A stretch of 64,000 nt of DNA from Euclidia mi (GCA_944739405.2 OX123187.2:40280394-40344393), one strand, 5' to 3'; numbered from the stretch's first letter, positions 1 to 11,646 are shown. Program-made: numbers and translations. The notes: generated by a model not told the origin, from the letters alone.

Positions 1-333
1 AATCGCGAACAGTCGATACTCGATACAGCAACGCCATCTAGTACAGAGTAGAGGAATTACCTATCCGATACATTCAATCCATAGATTATACAGATATACT
101 GGTATAGATGCGCAACTCCCTCTAAGGAAAAAGTTCAATAGGCATCCTCGACTCTAGATGGCGTACAAATAAATGTTATTTTTATTCCGATCGTATAGAT
201 GGCGTTAGTAGTGGATTCATTTTTCAAAATAAAATAAATGTTTAATTTCGGTGTTAATAAATAAGTAAATGACAACTATTATGTAAAATATGCAATTTAA
301 AAGTAAAATATATAAAAATCACAAAAAGTAGTT
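1..333. other. Non-coding AT-rich stretch with repeated TAGATGGCG motifs
   Basis: No coding region is recognised. The nonamer TAGATGGCG or its complement occurs near 31-40, 155-163 and 196-204, then again at 481-489 and 568-576 beyond the tRNA-like piece. This suggests decayed copies of one dispersed repeat, but no boundaries could be drawn. Confidence 0.35.
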
Positions 334-407
334 CCAGATTAGCGTGGATTCGATCCACGGACTTTTAAGTTATGAGCCTAGCACTCTTCCACTGCGCCAC
401 TCAGATC
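334..407 (-). pseudogene. tRNA-Met(CAT)-like pseudogene or SINE head
   Basis: Read on the minus strand, this stretch has an A-box-like TGGCGCAGTGG, a seven-base anticodon loop CTCATAA containing CAT, a perfect five-pair T stem CGTGG/CCACG and a B-box-like GGATCGAATCC. The order and spacing fit an initiator tRNA-Met. The acceptor stem pairs at only about four of seven positions and the anticodon stem is broken, so a working tRNA is unlikely. A short T run follows on the 3' side, as in Pol III transcripts. It is a decayed tRNA copy or the head of an unrecognised SINE. Confidence 0.55.
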
Positions 408-1102
408 TTAATCGAAATTACCGTTCAGTTATCGCTACAGATATTTCTAGGTATAAATGTAATTTTATTGCAATCTTCGGTAGATGGCGCTGATTTATAT
501 GAAATTTACCCATGTATGGAGCTTTCACGGCCCTGATTCAATCTCTTCTAGTTCCCCCATTCACCGATAGATGGCGTAACAATATTAAACATGATTGGTT
601 TCAAATTTGATTTATAATAGATTGTAGAATCTGTAATAGATAATAGACAATAAATAGAATAATCTTATTTTCGTGTAATATTTTATTAGTAGTTCGTTAC
701 TTCTAAGAAGTAGTGGCTCCGCATCACCTCGACATAAAAAAATTGGCCCGCTTAGTAAATCTATTGGCTCTTACATTACTTGCTCTAGTACATTGTAAAA
801 TTAACGACGTACGCAATGATAGTTTAAATAGAATTTATATTTATTTTCATAAAAATAAGATCAGATAGTCACATTGGCCGTATAAGACGTACATTTTCTC
901 CGGCTAAAACAGTTGCAAAATGTCCCCAAGGCGAAAAATGCCGCCAAACAGGCTTTAGGAGGCAGATAAATACGTCTTTCACAACATTGCCGAATAGACT
1001 TACATAAAGCGAGTGCTTCTTTTCTCTTTGTAACATAGTTTTTGTGTATGTAGATATTTTTGCCGTGTAGTTGACTGCCGTGTGGTTGACGGCATATAAT
1101 AC

Positions 1103-1208
1103 AAGTGTCACCACCCCCTATCTTCCCGTGGTTGTCGTAAGAAGCGACTAAGGGATAACACGATGCAAATACCGTCTTTGCGTAGAGACGGAAAACTCGA
1201 CATCAAAC
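1103..1208 (+). repeat. Retroelement-derived module next to a SINE
   Basis: A segment around a GTCGTAAGAAGCGACTAAGG core resembles the related sequence at 31427-31500, which leads into a non-LTR retrotransposon 3' end. Here it runs directly into a tRNA-derived SINE, so the two are probably juxtaposed insertions or a chimera. The call rests only on similarity between the two places in this window. Confidence 0.4.
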
Positions 1209-1218
1209 CCATAACCCG

Positions 1219-1478
1219 ACCCCCGTTGGTCTCGCGGCATAAATGTGCGCGTGGGATCGGGAGGTCCCGGATTCGATTCCTGGGTCGGGCAGTGTTATTG
1301 GGTTTTTCTGTCACGAAATTCTCAGTCAGCACGGAGTCTGGAAATGTGCCCGGTACGGCAATAGGCTCGCCCCTTATTACGTGGGACTAAAGTATATCTG
1401 GCGAAATTGGGTGTAGAAATACACCTCTGCCTACCCCTTCGGGAATAAAAGGCGTGACGATATGTATGTATGTATGTA
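1219..1478 (+). mobile_element. tRNA-derived SINE, full-length copy with (TATG)n tail
   Basis: The head contains GTTGGTCTCG and a B-box-like GGATTCGATTCC at about 1269-1280. A unique body follows, shared with the copies at 2183, 3221, 8710 and 17588, and the element ends in a TATG microsatellite at 1461-1478. Such elements are transcribed by Pol III and mobilised by a partner LINE. The shared body among five copies makes the family call firm, although the exact 5' end is approximate. Confidence 0.75.
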
Positions 1479-2182
1479 GATATTTTTGCTGAAAGCCAAG
1501 CAATTCGGAATATCGGTGACTTGAGATATCATGTGTTATAAGCCCTTTCAGTGATCTGTGTGAGTGTTTTTAAAATTTGTTGACGTCTCTCTAAATTTTT
1601 AGTAGTTAAGTAAGTAAGTCAAGTACATTAACCAAGCTGAGTTTTGTGGGTTCGATCCGTGCACGTGAAAACACTTTTTACTATCCATTTTCATATCTGC
1701 GTACTCAGTACTTTGCGTCCGTTTCATCTTTTGTCGCTCACGATACAATTTATTCCTAGTCCAAGAGAAGACTTTCATAAAAAGACAGACGAGTAACCGC
1801 TCACTTTAAATACTAGTTATTTCATCAGACCTCTGTACAGATAAGCCCATAGTCCACCACGCTGTGCTGGCCATGTGCGGATTGCGAGATTCCAAATGAT
1901 TTTCCTTTCAACTACAAAGCGCTGTCTTGCTAGCTCAAAGGACATAGAATAACGCGTCCTGACGTCACACCACAGCTAACCTTTGAACGTTGTTCGCCAC
2001 CGATGGACACAAACAACAGATTTACTATTGTGCTTGCTCTCTATGTAAATTGCTCTCAATGTGTTCGAGTTTGGGTGCATAGGGTTCCCACCAAGAACTT
2101 AGGGTCCCAAGCCAACCTCACCTGCAAGTGGTGAACCTGCCGATCAACGGACGAGGCTCTGGCAAACAAAATGTCCCAATAA

Positions 2183-2312
2183 GCGGCAATAGGCTCGCCA
2201 CCTATTACGTGGGATCAAAACACTGGCGAAAAGTGGGCGTTTAATATGCCTCTGCCTACCACTTCGGGGAAACAGGCGTGAGTCTATGTATGTATGTATG
2301 TATGTATGTATG
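2183..2312 (+). mobile_element. SINE, 3' portion only
   Basis: This carries only the last third of the SINE body (from the GGCAATAGGCTCGCC region) and a (TATG)n tail at about 2285-2311. The tRNA-like head is absent, so it is a 5'-truncated copy. Confidence 0.7.
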
Positions 2313-3220
2313 TGTTCGAGTTTATGCCATATTGTTCAAATTTAAATCAATTGTATGCCAGTTCAGGCGAACGTAAATGTACTCATGGAGCAGTTCAAAC
2401 AAGAGTTACATTTAAGAGCTACTTCACATCACGACTGGGAACGTTGCAATTTAGTGCACAATTTTGCATTTTTGTAGTCAACTTTATACATAAAACATCC
2501 TTAGTACTTTTTGAGAACACATTTTCTTATGGGTTGTAGAGGAACTGCCAGTATTTTTTAAAGTTTTAGCATACGCTTTCTATATTGGACTTTTTTTGCT
2601 GCCGGCCGTCGATGGACCCCGTGGTGGTTATATTTAGTAGGACCCGGATGCCTGTAGGGTGGAGTCACACAAAATTCCTTCTGTTTCCTCGTACCCTGAA
2701 GAAAATCATAGCTTGGGTGTCCATCGTAAAGGAAAACCTAACAAAAAATACATAGACTATCTATACTGGTACGAATCCCGGAAAGCTATAAATACTGACG
2801 TAACGTGTAGAATCGGATTGGTTTTGAATACACTGCAATATTAATGTGTCAAGCAAACCGTGTATATGGACAGGAAGCGGCAATAGAAGACGTATTCCTA
2901 CTGAATAATCCAGACAGTCAAAGTGCCGGCGAATATTTAGAAACAATCTGCACAGCGATAGCTGAGAATATTTGTTTAGCTGTGTTGAAACCTAGGCATA
3001 AATTCGACTTTAACAATATGTGCTTTTTACACGAGACTAATATTCTGTAAAATCTGGTAAGACTAGATAGATCGCCAAACCGAAAGTCTTGGTTGCAAAC
3101 GGGTTAACGCTAGGAATATGATGTTTTGAATATAGGAATCATGCGTCTATCTTGTAAAGAATTACATGATAATGAGTACTAGAGAATCTTGTTTATAACA
3201 TTTAATTTATAACACTAACA
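2313..3220. other. Unassigned stretch with two adjoining short ORFs
   Basis: Two plus-strand ORFs abut at 2659-2844 (61 codons) and 2844-3050 (68 codons). They resemble nothing I recognise, have no clear splice signals, and could be a decayed transposon gene. The text before them, around 2600-2660, has the look of lepidopteran LINE untranslated sequence, but that is an impression only. Confidence 0.2.
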
Positions 3221-3472
3221 ACTGACTGCCTCGTTGGTCTCGCGTCATAAATGTGCGCGTGGGATTGGGAGGTCTCGGGTTCGATTCCCGGGTCGGGCAA
3301 AGTGTTATTGGGTTTTTTCTGTTAGGAAATTCTCAGTAGCAGCATGGAGTCTGGTAATGTGCCCGGTACGGCAATAGGCTCACTCCTATCACGTGGGACC
3401 TAAGCATTCATGGCGAAATGTGGGTGTAATATTACACCTCGGCCTACCCCTTCGGGGATACAGGCAGTAACA
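3221..3472 (+). mobile_element. tRNA-derived SINE
   Basis: Begins ACTGACTGCCTCGTTGGTC and carries a near-perfect B box GGTTCGATTCCCGGG at about 3278-3292. The rest of the body matches the copies at 1219 and 8710. It ends in CAGTAACAACAACA rather than TATG repeats. This is one of the best preserved heads of the family in this window. Confidence 0.75.
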
Positions 3473-4597
3473 ACAACATAAATCGATTTGTGTGATCCAT
3501 GAATTGTTGATTCGAGTTGGGCGTTCATCGTGTCCGTTGGTTGTAAGTTTGTAAAGTCCCCGACACAAGATTTATTCACAGTGCAGGAATTGTTTTTTCT
3601 AAATAAAAAAATAATAATAATATATTATTAAGCTTTTTATAAAATACTGAAAGATCAACTTAGAAATACCGAAATAATGAACTCTCCCTATAATTTATGA
3701 AGATGTAATACCTTGTATTTAGGTCGGTCTAATGAGAGGTACACCCCGTCATCCATCATCACCCCCACCGTTATCCGATGGTGACACTCATTTAATAAAT
3801 TTTTAGACGGCCCCATACAATTTGTATATTTGACAAATTGTGACCAACGAGGCAATATAGCCGACCTTTATTTGAATAATCGTTTATTCTCAGTATTCAT
3901 CTTAGCGTAATCGATTTTACACGTCCACCCATGCCTAAAAACCTCTGTTAATTAAATGTTGTTTAAATTTTCCAGAATTCCTTTTTGGTATAATATTCAA
4001 TTAACCACATATTACATGTAGGTAGGTCACAGGGAGAGCGCCGGGTAAACCGACTCTAAATATTTTTGAGAGAAGTGTAACATTTTGTTGAAATAATTTG
4101 CGTATAAGCTCGCCAGCGGGTATGAGCCACGAATCAGGGCGGCCGTACAGAAATGCCTTTAGTGAAATAACAAGAATTTTATGTCCCTCTCCGGTTAGCC
4201 GCGCCCTGAGCGATGCCTCACACGAGACAAGTGAGCTAGGTTTCATGTTATAAAACTCACATATGTGACGTCAAAAGCCACGACTACAATCACGGGCTAA
4301 TCGTAGGAACAAGCTCTTAACACGTACATGTTTAATATGTTTATCTTATTACAGTAAGTCATAATAATTACGTAAAATACTCTGTCACATCCCTCGTGCG
4401 TCTTCTCTATTTTCCTGTACAAATAATTGTATAAAAACTTATCGTGTTCTGAGAATCACCACGGCCTTATTGGATAATTGTGTCATACAACTGTCGTTAG
4501 TACTTTGTGAGAGGAAAACGTATCCTTTTACATCCGGCCAGAAACAAGTTCTTTTCTTTATATACAATGAACATTTTTCTTAGCTTTTAATTACCTA
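3473..4597. other. Non-coding stretch, nothing recognised
   Basis: AT-rich sequence with one 81-codon minus-strand ORF (4001-4246) that has no recognisable motif. I see no gene, RNA or clear repeat here. Confidence 0.3.
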
Positions 4598-5398
4598 TCT
4601 TAATATATATAAATCTCCTGTCACGATGTTTGTTCGCGATGGATTCCTAAACTACTTAACCGATTTTAAATTAAATTGGCACACCGTGAGCAGTCTGGTC
4701 CAACTTGAGAGATAGGATAGCTTAGATCTTTAATTATAGTCGCAATTTTATTTTATTGCAAATTATTTGTCTATAATTAATTGACAGTCACAATTATCTG
4801 GTTAACTCCAAAAGATTCTCACAGCTGTCGATAATCTTATATTAATAATGTCGTCAAGGAGTACATCGAAACATTACCTGAATAATAAAACATAAAAAAA
4901 TAATCTTCTTTGTATAAATCTCCTGTCACGATGTTTGTTCGCGATGGATTCCTAAACTACTTAACTGATTTTAAATTAAATTGGCACACCATGAGCAGTC
5001 TGGTCCAACTTGAGAGATAGGATAGCTTAGATCTTTAATTATAGTCGCAATTTTATTTTATTGCAAATTATTTGTCTATATTTAATTGACAGTCACAATT
5101 ATCTGTTAACTCCAAAAGATTCTCACAGCTGTCGATAATCTTATATTAATAATGTCGTCAAGGAGTACATCGAAATCTTACCTGAATAATAAAACATTAA
5201 AAAATAAAGATTTCGAGTCGACAAGATATATTCGCAAAATTCGGATTGTCGAGTATTTTGTTAAATTCTAATGGTTCTGACAGACAAATCACAGTCGCCA
5301 TATTGGCTCTATGATATTGGCCCAAGTTTGCTTTGTACTAAGTAGTTTGTATGTGTAAATACTTTTAACAGTTATATAGTATCCGCCCAATAAAGGAG
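4598..5398 (+). mobile_element. Helitron-like fragment with 305-bp tandem duplication
   Basis: The start fits a Helitron 5' end: A then TCTTAATATATATAAA at 4598. A unit beginning AAATCTCCTGTCACGATG occurs at 4611 and again at 4916, giving a direct duplication with a period of 305 bp and few differences. No CTAG-type 3' end was found before the next element starts at about 5428, so the right limit is arbitrary and the copy may be truncated. No coding region is present. Confidence 0.5.
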
Positions 5399-5427
5399 AT
5401 TTGTATTACCCCGAATATATACGAGTA

Positions 5428-7642
5428 TCTATACTATCTATACCAATATAATAAAGCGGAAGAGTTTGTTTGTTTGTTTGAACGCGCTAATCTCAGGAAC
5501 TACCAGTCGGATCTGAAAAATTCTTTTTGTATACGATAGCCCAGTTATTCCGGAAGGCTATAGGCTATATAACATAACGCTTCGACCCTTTGGGGCTGGG
5601 CAAAAGGCTAAAAAGGCTAAAAGATAATGTCGGCTAATCTCAGGAACTAGCAGTCGGATTTTAAAAGTTGTTATTGTCTATGATAGCCCAATTATTCCGA
5701 AAGGCTATAGGCTATATAAAATTACGCCACAACTTTTAAGGGCCAGACAAAAATAATAAAATGGTCAAACGAGAAGGGGGAGAGGGTTGGCTCAAAGGCA
5801 AAAAAAGGCTAAACGAATAGGATACAGTCTATATGGGTATCGTTTTCGAGATTTTTGGGACGCTAATTAATAATATGAAATTTATTTAGTGATCCAAGAT
5901 GGCTGACGGGAAATCAAAGATGGCGGATGAGAAAATTTTAAAAATCAATATGGATATCGTCTTCGATATTTTAAGGGGTGGGGAATCGAAATACAACATC
6001 TATTTCGTGATCAAAGATGGCGGATGGGAAATCAAAGATGGTGGATAGGAAAATTTTTAAAAATCAATATTGGTATCGTCTGCAATGTTAAAAGGGATGG
6101 GGAATCCAAATATAACATCTGTTTCGTGATTCAAGATGGTGGATGGGAAATCAAAGATGGCGAATGGGAAAAATTTTAAAAATCAATATGGGTATCGTCT
6201 GATGATTTAAGGGATGGAGAATCCAAATAATCATCTCTGATGATTTAAGGGATGGAGAATCCAAATACAACATTGATGGCGGATAGGCAATCAAAGATGG
6301 CGGACGGGATTTCTTTTAAAGTCGATATGGGTATCGTCTCCGATATTTTAAGAAATGAGGAATTCAAAAACACCATCTATTTTGTGATCAAAGATGGCGG
6401 ATGGGATTTTTTTTTTAAATCAATATGGGTATCGTCTCCGATGTTTAAAGGGATGGAGAATCTAAATACAACATCTATTTCGTGATTCAAGATGGCGGAT
6501 GGGAAATAAAAGATGACGGATGGGAAAAATTTTAAAAATCAATATGCGTATCGCCTCTGATGATTTAAGGGATGGTGAATCCAAATACAACATCTATTTC
6601 GTGATCAAAGATCGCGGATAGGAAATCAAAGATGGCGGACGGGATTTCTTTTTAAAGTCGATATGGGTTTCGTGTCCGATATTTTAAGGAATGGGGAATT
6701 CAAAAATACCATCTATTTCGTGATCAAAGATGGCGGATAGGATTTTGTTTTAAATCAATATGGGTATTGTCTCCAATATTTAAAGGGATGGGGAATCCAA
6801 ATCCAACATCTATTTCGTGATCAAAGATGGCGGATGGGAAATCAAAGATTGCGGATGGGAAAGTTTTAAAAAATCAATATGGTTATCGTCTCCGATGATT
6901 TAAGGGATGGTGAATCCAAATACAACATCTATTTCGTGATCAAAGATGGCGGATAGGAAATCAAAGATGGCGGACGGGATTTCTTTTTAAAGTCGATATG
7001 GGTTTCGTGTCCGATATTTTAAGGAATGGGGAATTCAAAAATACCATCTATTTCGTGATCAAAGATGGCGAATGGGATTTTTTTTTTAAATCAATATGGG
7101 TATCGTCTTCAATATTTAAAGGGATGGGGAATCCAAATCCAACATCTATTTCGTGATCAAAGATGGCGGATGGGAAATCAAAGATTGCGGATGGGAAAGT
7201 TTTAAAAAATCAATATGGTTATCGTCTCCGATGTTTTAAGGGATGGCGAATCCAAATACACCATCTATTTCGTGATCAAAGATGGTGGATGAAAAAATAT
7301 TTAAAGTCAATATGGGTATCCTCTCCGATGTTTTAAGCTATGAGGAATGCAAATACAACATATATTTCGTGATCAAAGATGGCAAATGGGCAATCGAAGA
7401 TGGCGGATGGAAAATCAAAGGTGGCGGATGGGAAAATTCTATTAAATCAATATGAGTATCGGCTCCGCCGTTATAACGGATATGGCATTCGTATATAACA
7501 TCTGTTTCGTTATCAAATATGGCAGACGGAAAAGCAATATATTATTTTATTGAAATTTCCCATCCGCCATCTTTGATTACCCATCCGCCGTCTTAAGAAA
7601 GGTACTTTAAAAAGGCGATACGTAGTTCGCCGGGTCAGCTAG
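5428..7642 (+). mobile_element. Non-autonomous Helitron-like element carrying a minisatellite
   Basis: The element starts at an A|TCTATACTATCTATACC junction (a second possible TC lies at 5437) and ends GGGTCAGCTAG|T at 7642, the A|TC...CTAG|T pattern of Helitrons. The leader, with AACGCGCTAATCTCAGGAACTA, recurs at the starts of copies near 9380, 22764 and 55876. The middle is a tandem array (5890-7600). There is no Rep/helicase ORF, so movement would need proteins from elsewhere. One inverted array unit lies just before the 3' end, at about 7555-7590. Confidence 0.7.
5890..7600 (+). repeat. Minisatellite family 1 (GATGGCGG array), copy A
   Basis: Tandem units of about 95-121 bp, each with CAAAGATGGCGGATGGGA-type motifs, the core TCAATATGGGTATC and the phrase ATCTATTTCGTGATC. 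Unit spacing follows a 120-120-98 pattern, so two near-identical blocks of about 336 bp lie head to tail at about 6600-6935 and 6936-7271. The same family recurs at 49990-51140 (inverted), 54660-55715 and 56280-57965. ORFs inside it are chance openings of the repeat. Confidence 0.85.
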
Positions 7643-8709
7643 TTGGATATAATATACCTATCGCTTCATCGTCGTTTCGTGGAAGACAAATACAATATTA
7701 CTGTTATTTAAAGCATACTTGTGTTGATATTAATATGCAACCATCTTGTCGCAAGTGGCGTTGAAAGATATTATCGTACATAGAAACAATATATGTTTAC
7801 TTGGTATATTTCATTAGGCGATCGGCAGTGGTCACCGGTGGAAGGTCACAAGACGAAGGATTTAGGCTGTCTTTACGAGTATTGGCGCCACGCCAACGGC
7901 AGCTGCTCCCACACATTGTTACACAGTTTTTCTTAGACTCGAAGCATTACTTAGCTCTTGATTCCTTGTTGCTATAAAGATCGAACGATCGCTATTGAGT
8001 TTTTATTTGCACTCGATTCTACTCGTTGTAAAACAAACTTTATTGTAGTGCATTGGCTTTTGAGATTTTATTTCGTACCAATAAATGTACAAACTCTGTT
8101 TCAATTACACTGTTTCGTGGATGAAGTTTTTGTGTAAAACCAATATTATAATGAAATCTGTATTGATTTTATTGTGTGTTTGAAGCTGACACAACACTGA
8201 AGTGCGTGATAAAGCCAAAATAAAAGTGCTTACGCGAGAAACAATTTGGTTTTGCGACGCACTTGGTTGTGTATACGTATTAAGATGTAGATAAGACAGA
8301 ACAGCCTTTATAAGTATTAATTTGGCAAGGGAAACTTGAGTATCGTATAAGAATATGCTTCATAATTTGTTATGGGTGATAACACGTAGCGAAGACATAG
8401 GGTCCACCTGACTACGGCTTTTGTCAGTCAACACCTTAAGGTTTAAAACTCTTCGTAATACGTACTTTTTTTAAAGAATTGTCGTTTATACTGAATCAAT
8501 ACTGAGATTTAGATGCTATTGTCTTTGTGGACATTAAACAAAACTAACACCTAACCAAAATGGACCAGGTGTAATTAATAAAATGAGTTTGAGAGTATTA
8601 ACATAGATTTCATATTGTCCTTGAAACTAAACTAAGTTTAATTTTGGAGTTGAGTATTTGTCATTACGTTCCTCTAAGAGAAATTTATTTTTAATTTTTA
8701 TTTATTTAT
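7643..8709. other. Non-coding stretch, nothing recognised
   Basis: No ORF, RNA or clear repeat was recognised between the Helitron end and the SINE at 8710. Confidence 0.3.
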
Positions 8710-8956
8710 AGTCTCACACCATTTTCCCCGAAGGGATAGACTGAGGTGTAATATAACACCCACATTTCGCCATGAAATTTTTAGGTCCCACGTAAAAGGG
8801 GCGAGCCGATTACCGTTACCGGGCACATAACCAGACTTCGTGCTGCTACTGAGAATTCGGAAAAATTCAGTAACACCTTTGCCCGACCCGGTAATCGAAC
8901 CCGGGACCTCCAATCAATGGACGCATACGCTATCCACTGGACCACGGAGGCAGTCA
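8710..8956 (-). mobile_element. tRNA-derived SINE, minus strand, good tRNA head
   Basis: On the minus strand the head reads TGACTGCCTCCGTGGTCCAG, including an A box TGGTCCAGTGG, followed by a B box GGGTTCGATTACC. The body matches the copies at 1219 and 3221. The 3' end abuts a T/A-rich run at 8690-8709. It has the most complete A-box plus B-box pair of the five copies. Confidence 0.75.
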
Positions 8957-9379
8957 GAATTTTCTTACATTTATGAAACCCGAAAAGTAGCAAGACAAAA
9001 CAAAGTTATCAAATATAGTTTAAAATAAGCATACGATCCGCTTACACAGTATAACTAGATCCAATACAAAGAACTCTTAGAAATGTGTGGGTGAAATTGA
9101 AATGTTTGCTCGGATACAAACAACTAAAGTGAAGTTTATGCTTACCTAGTGCTATACGTTACCAATGTGGGCTTGTACACACCTCTTTTCAAACTCCTAT
9201 CTAATCTGTGATCTCTTTGCTTAAATTCAGAACACGTTTCAAGGAATTTAAACGAATGTAGAAGCTGCTTAATCTTTATAAAGTAGTTAACTCAATTTGA
9301 AGGGATGAGAGCCCTGAATGTTGTTTAACGTACGTGTGCTCTTATATCAAAGAATTTAAGAAATATAACGGGACTCTTA

Positions 9380-9613
9380 TCTTATACTAATATATAAATA
9401 AAGCTGAAGAGTTTGTTTGTTGGTTTGTTTATTTGGTTGAACGCGCTAATCTCAGGAACTACAGGTCCGATTTGAACAATTATTAATAGTATTAGTAATG
9501 TTAGATGGCCCATTTATCGAAGAAGGCTATAGGCTATATAACATCGCGCTATGAGCGGCGGGAGCGGAGCAGTAGCCTTAAAAAACGCGGGTGTAACCGC
9601 GGGCATCCTCTAG
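9380..9613 (+). mobile_element. Mini-Helitron, 234 bp, intact ends
   Basis: Starts A|TCTTATACTAATATATAAA and ends GCATCCTCTAG|T. Just before the end, CGCGG-GTGTAA-CCGCG can form the short 3' hairpin typical of Helitrons. The leader with AACGCGCTAATCTCAGGAACTA matches the larger elements at 5428 and 55876. No coding capacity. Confidence 0.75.
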
Positions 9614-10353
9614 TTCTTTATAAAACCATTTCATCTTTATATGTGGGCAACGAAATAAAGTAGTAAAATATTTCAACAAAAGCATGCCATAAGATTGTTA
9701 TCCTGGACGCTCCGGATGAAAATGCGGTTTTTTAAAGAAGAAAACGTTTTACTATGGAATTAAAAGATACAGTATTTTACTTTTATTTTGTGGGAAACAA
9801 TAATTTCTTTAAGTTATGAGTGTTACCCGGATTTAAAAGGAGGTGTTTATTTGAAAGAGGTTTAATGAATATCGTTCAGAGTGGATGAATTATGGAGCTC
9901 TAATTATGATTGTCGGACAATAAATATGGGCTTACCCAGTTTAATAATGTGTGTAAATTCGTACTGTAGCTCGTCTTGTTAGGCAAATGTACTGTGTCGT
10001 ATTACTTCTAATTGAAAATTCAAAGTTCAATAACATTCAGCTCATAGCTTTTAATACATATCTACCTATTAGAATATCATTATCGATTTTATCACCCAAC
10101 GCTATATATGAAACATTTAAATGTCATTCATCATATTCTCATTTAAGGCGCTGTCCTAAGCGACTGTTTTGGTAAATGAGGGGGTGAAGCAGGGGAGGTG
10201 AAGGGAGCTTAGCTCCGTCTACTGCGGGGCGCCCCCCTTCATTCTCGTCGCGTGCGGCCGTATTCTGGCGACATCCGTATTCCAATATTTCAAAATCGCA
10301 AGCAAAACGTTTTAGCATATTGAATTGAGATACTGATATTAAAATTTATATTA
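9614..10353. other. Non-coding spacer before mariner
   Basis: AT-rich, with a GC-richer patch at 10160-10270. Nothing recognised. Confidence 0.3.
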
Positions 10354-10380
10354 CGAGGGTCAAACTGAAAGTTCTTAGAA
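10354..10380 (+). repeat. Mariner terminal inverted repeat, left
   Basis: 27 bp, identical to the reverse complement of 11620-11646. Flanked on the left by the TA target dinucleotide. Confidence 0.93.
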
Positions 10381-10418
10381 AATCAAAAACTGATTACATT
10401 AGCCAGTTATTAGTTTTA

Positions 10419-11471
10419 TTATATCTTTTCAAAATATTGTCCATTGACGTCAATACACCGCTGCATGCGATGGAACCACTGGGAAAAGCACTTTGCCCAT
10501 TCGTCCTTAGGGGTCTCTTCAATGGCATCGCGATACGCAGCCACCGCTTCTTCAGCATTCATAAACCGCTTTCCTTTAAGTTTTTCTTTAATTTTTGGAA
10601 ATAAATAAAAATCACAAGGCGCGAGGTCGGGGCTATACGGCGGGTGACCCAGTAATTCAACGTTTGATGTCGCCAAATAGTCGATCGTTCGCTTGGCGGT
10701 GTGCGACGAGGCGTTGTCGTGGTGAAGGAGGATCCTACTGCGAGGTCGTTTCTCTCGAACTTTTTCCAAGACAAGTGGCAAACAATTGGTAGTGTACCAT
10801 TCTGCAGAAACTGTTTTTTGATCCTCTAACACAATTGTTGCGAAATGACCTATCCTTCCAAAGAACGAGGCCACCATTTTTTTTCCCGCACTTCGATCTC
10901 TCTTCACTTTAGTTGGCAACTCCTCGAAAGGAAACACCCACTGAGCAGATTGTCTTTTGGTTTCAGGATCATAACAGTAAATCCAGCTTTCGTCACCTGT
11001 TAGTATGTCGAACACAGCATTTGAGTCACCTCCGTTAAATCTTTCAATCATTTTACGGCACCAATCCACACGATGGAGTTTTTGAGCCTTAGTCAAATTA
11101 TGAGGTATCCACCGGGCGCAAAGCTTCCTGACCGCTAAATGTTCGTGGAGGATTTTGTGCACTTGACTCATACCGATGCCTAAGCTTGTCCAAATCTGCT
11201 GATAGGTCACTCTTTTGTCAGTCTCTATCATACGCCGCACAACACAGATGTTATTTTCAGTCGTCGCCGTAGAAGGCCGTCCCTCACGTACATCATCAGT
11301 GAGATTAGTGCGACCACGTTTAAACTCATTAAACCAGTTGTAAACAGTCGCACGAGATGGGGCTTCATCGTGAAAGGCCAATCGTAGTCTATCATAACTT
11401 TCTTGTTGACTTAAATGACATCGAAAGTCATAAAAAATCATTGCACGAAAATTTTCTCGTGTTAAATTCAT
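10419..11471 (-). CDS. Mariner transposase, DD34D, uninterrupted
   Basis: Cut-and-paste transposase that binds the element's TIRs and moves it between TA sites in the nucleus. The start chosen is the ATG at 11469-11471, giving 350 residues, the family's usual length. The open frame extends 35 codons further upstream but that part lies in the untranslated leader. The N-terminal half carries a two-part helix-turn-helix DNA-binding region and the linker motif WIPHNLT (about 121-127, WVPHEL in the family). Catalytic residues are D160 (LTGDESW), D252 (HHDNASSH) and D287 (YSPDLAPCD), with 34 residues between the last two. No stop or frameshift is visible. Together with perfect TIRs this suggests a young, possibly active copy. 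The subfamily was not determined. Confidence 0.95.
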   Translation of the reverse strand: MNLTRENFRAMIFYDFRCHLSQQESYDRLRLAFHDEAPSRATVYNWFNEFKRGRTNLTDDVREGRPSTATTENNICVVRRMIETDKRVTYQQIWTSLGIGMSQVHKILHEHLAVRKLCARWIPHNLTKAQKLHRVDWCRKMIERFNGGDSNAVFDILTGDESWIYCYDPETKRQSAQWVFPFEELPTKVKRDRSAGKKMVASFFGRIGHFATIVLEDQKTVSAEWYTTNCLPLVLEKVREKRPRSRILLHHDNASSHTAKRTIDYLATSNVELLGHPPYSPDLAPCDFYLFPKIKEKLKGKRFMNAEEAVAAYRDAIEETPKDEWAKCFSQWFHRMQRCIDVNGQYFEKI

Positions 11472-11619
11472 GTTGACGTGACACAGACAATTTTCAATTT
11501 GCCGCCAAATCGTAAAACAAATGACAAATGAATGAAATATATACTCAGTAATATTGGCAAAGAGTTCTATTTTCAAATTTTAGAATATTTTTTTTATTAT
11601 ATTGTTTATAAGTGGCCAG

Positions 11620-11646
11620 TTCTAAGAACTTTCAGTTTGACCCTCG
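11620..11646 (-). repeat. Mariner terminal inverted repeat, right
   Basis: 27 bp, perfect inverted partner of 10354-10380, followed by TA at 11647-11648. Confidence 0.93.

Larger units (their letters stand above)
10354..11646 (-). mobile_element. Mariner transposon, apparently complete
   Basis: A 1293-bp element bounded by 27-bp perfect inverted repeats (10354-10380 and 11620-11646; CGAGGGTCAAACTGAAAG...) and by TA dinucleotides at 10352-10353 and 11647-11648, the expected target-site duplication. It contains one long uninterrupted transposase ORF on the minus strand. Length, TIR size, TA target and DD34D catalytic spacing all fit the mariner family. Confidence 0.93.

Noticed and set aside
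334..407. Functional initiator tRNA-Met gene
   Set aside because: Acceptor and anticodon stems are mismatched, so only a tRNA-derived pseudogene or SINE head is supported.
6252..6485. ORFs inside the family 1 arrays (also 50190-50548, 54738-54932, 55404-55607)
   Set aside because: Chance open frames in tandem repeats, with no conserved coding pattern.
5890..7600. Regularly spaced repeats suggestive of a CRISPR array
   Set aside because: Units are contiguous and similar throughout with no unique spacers, and the genome is eukaryotic.
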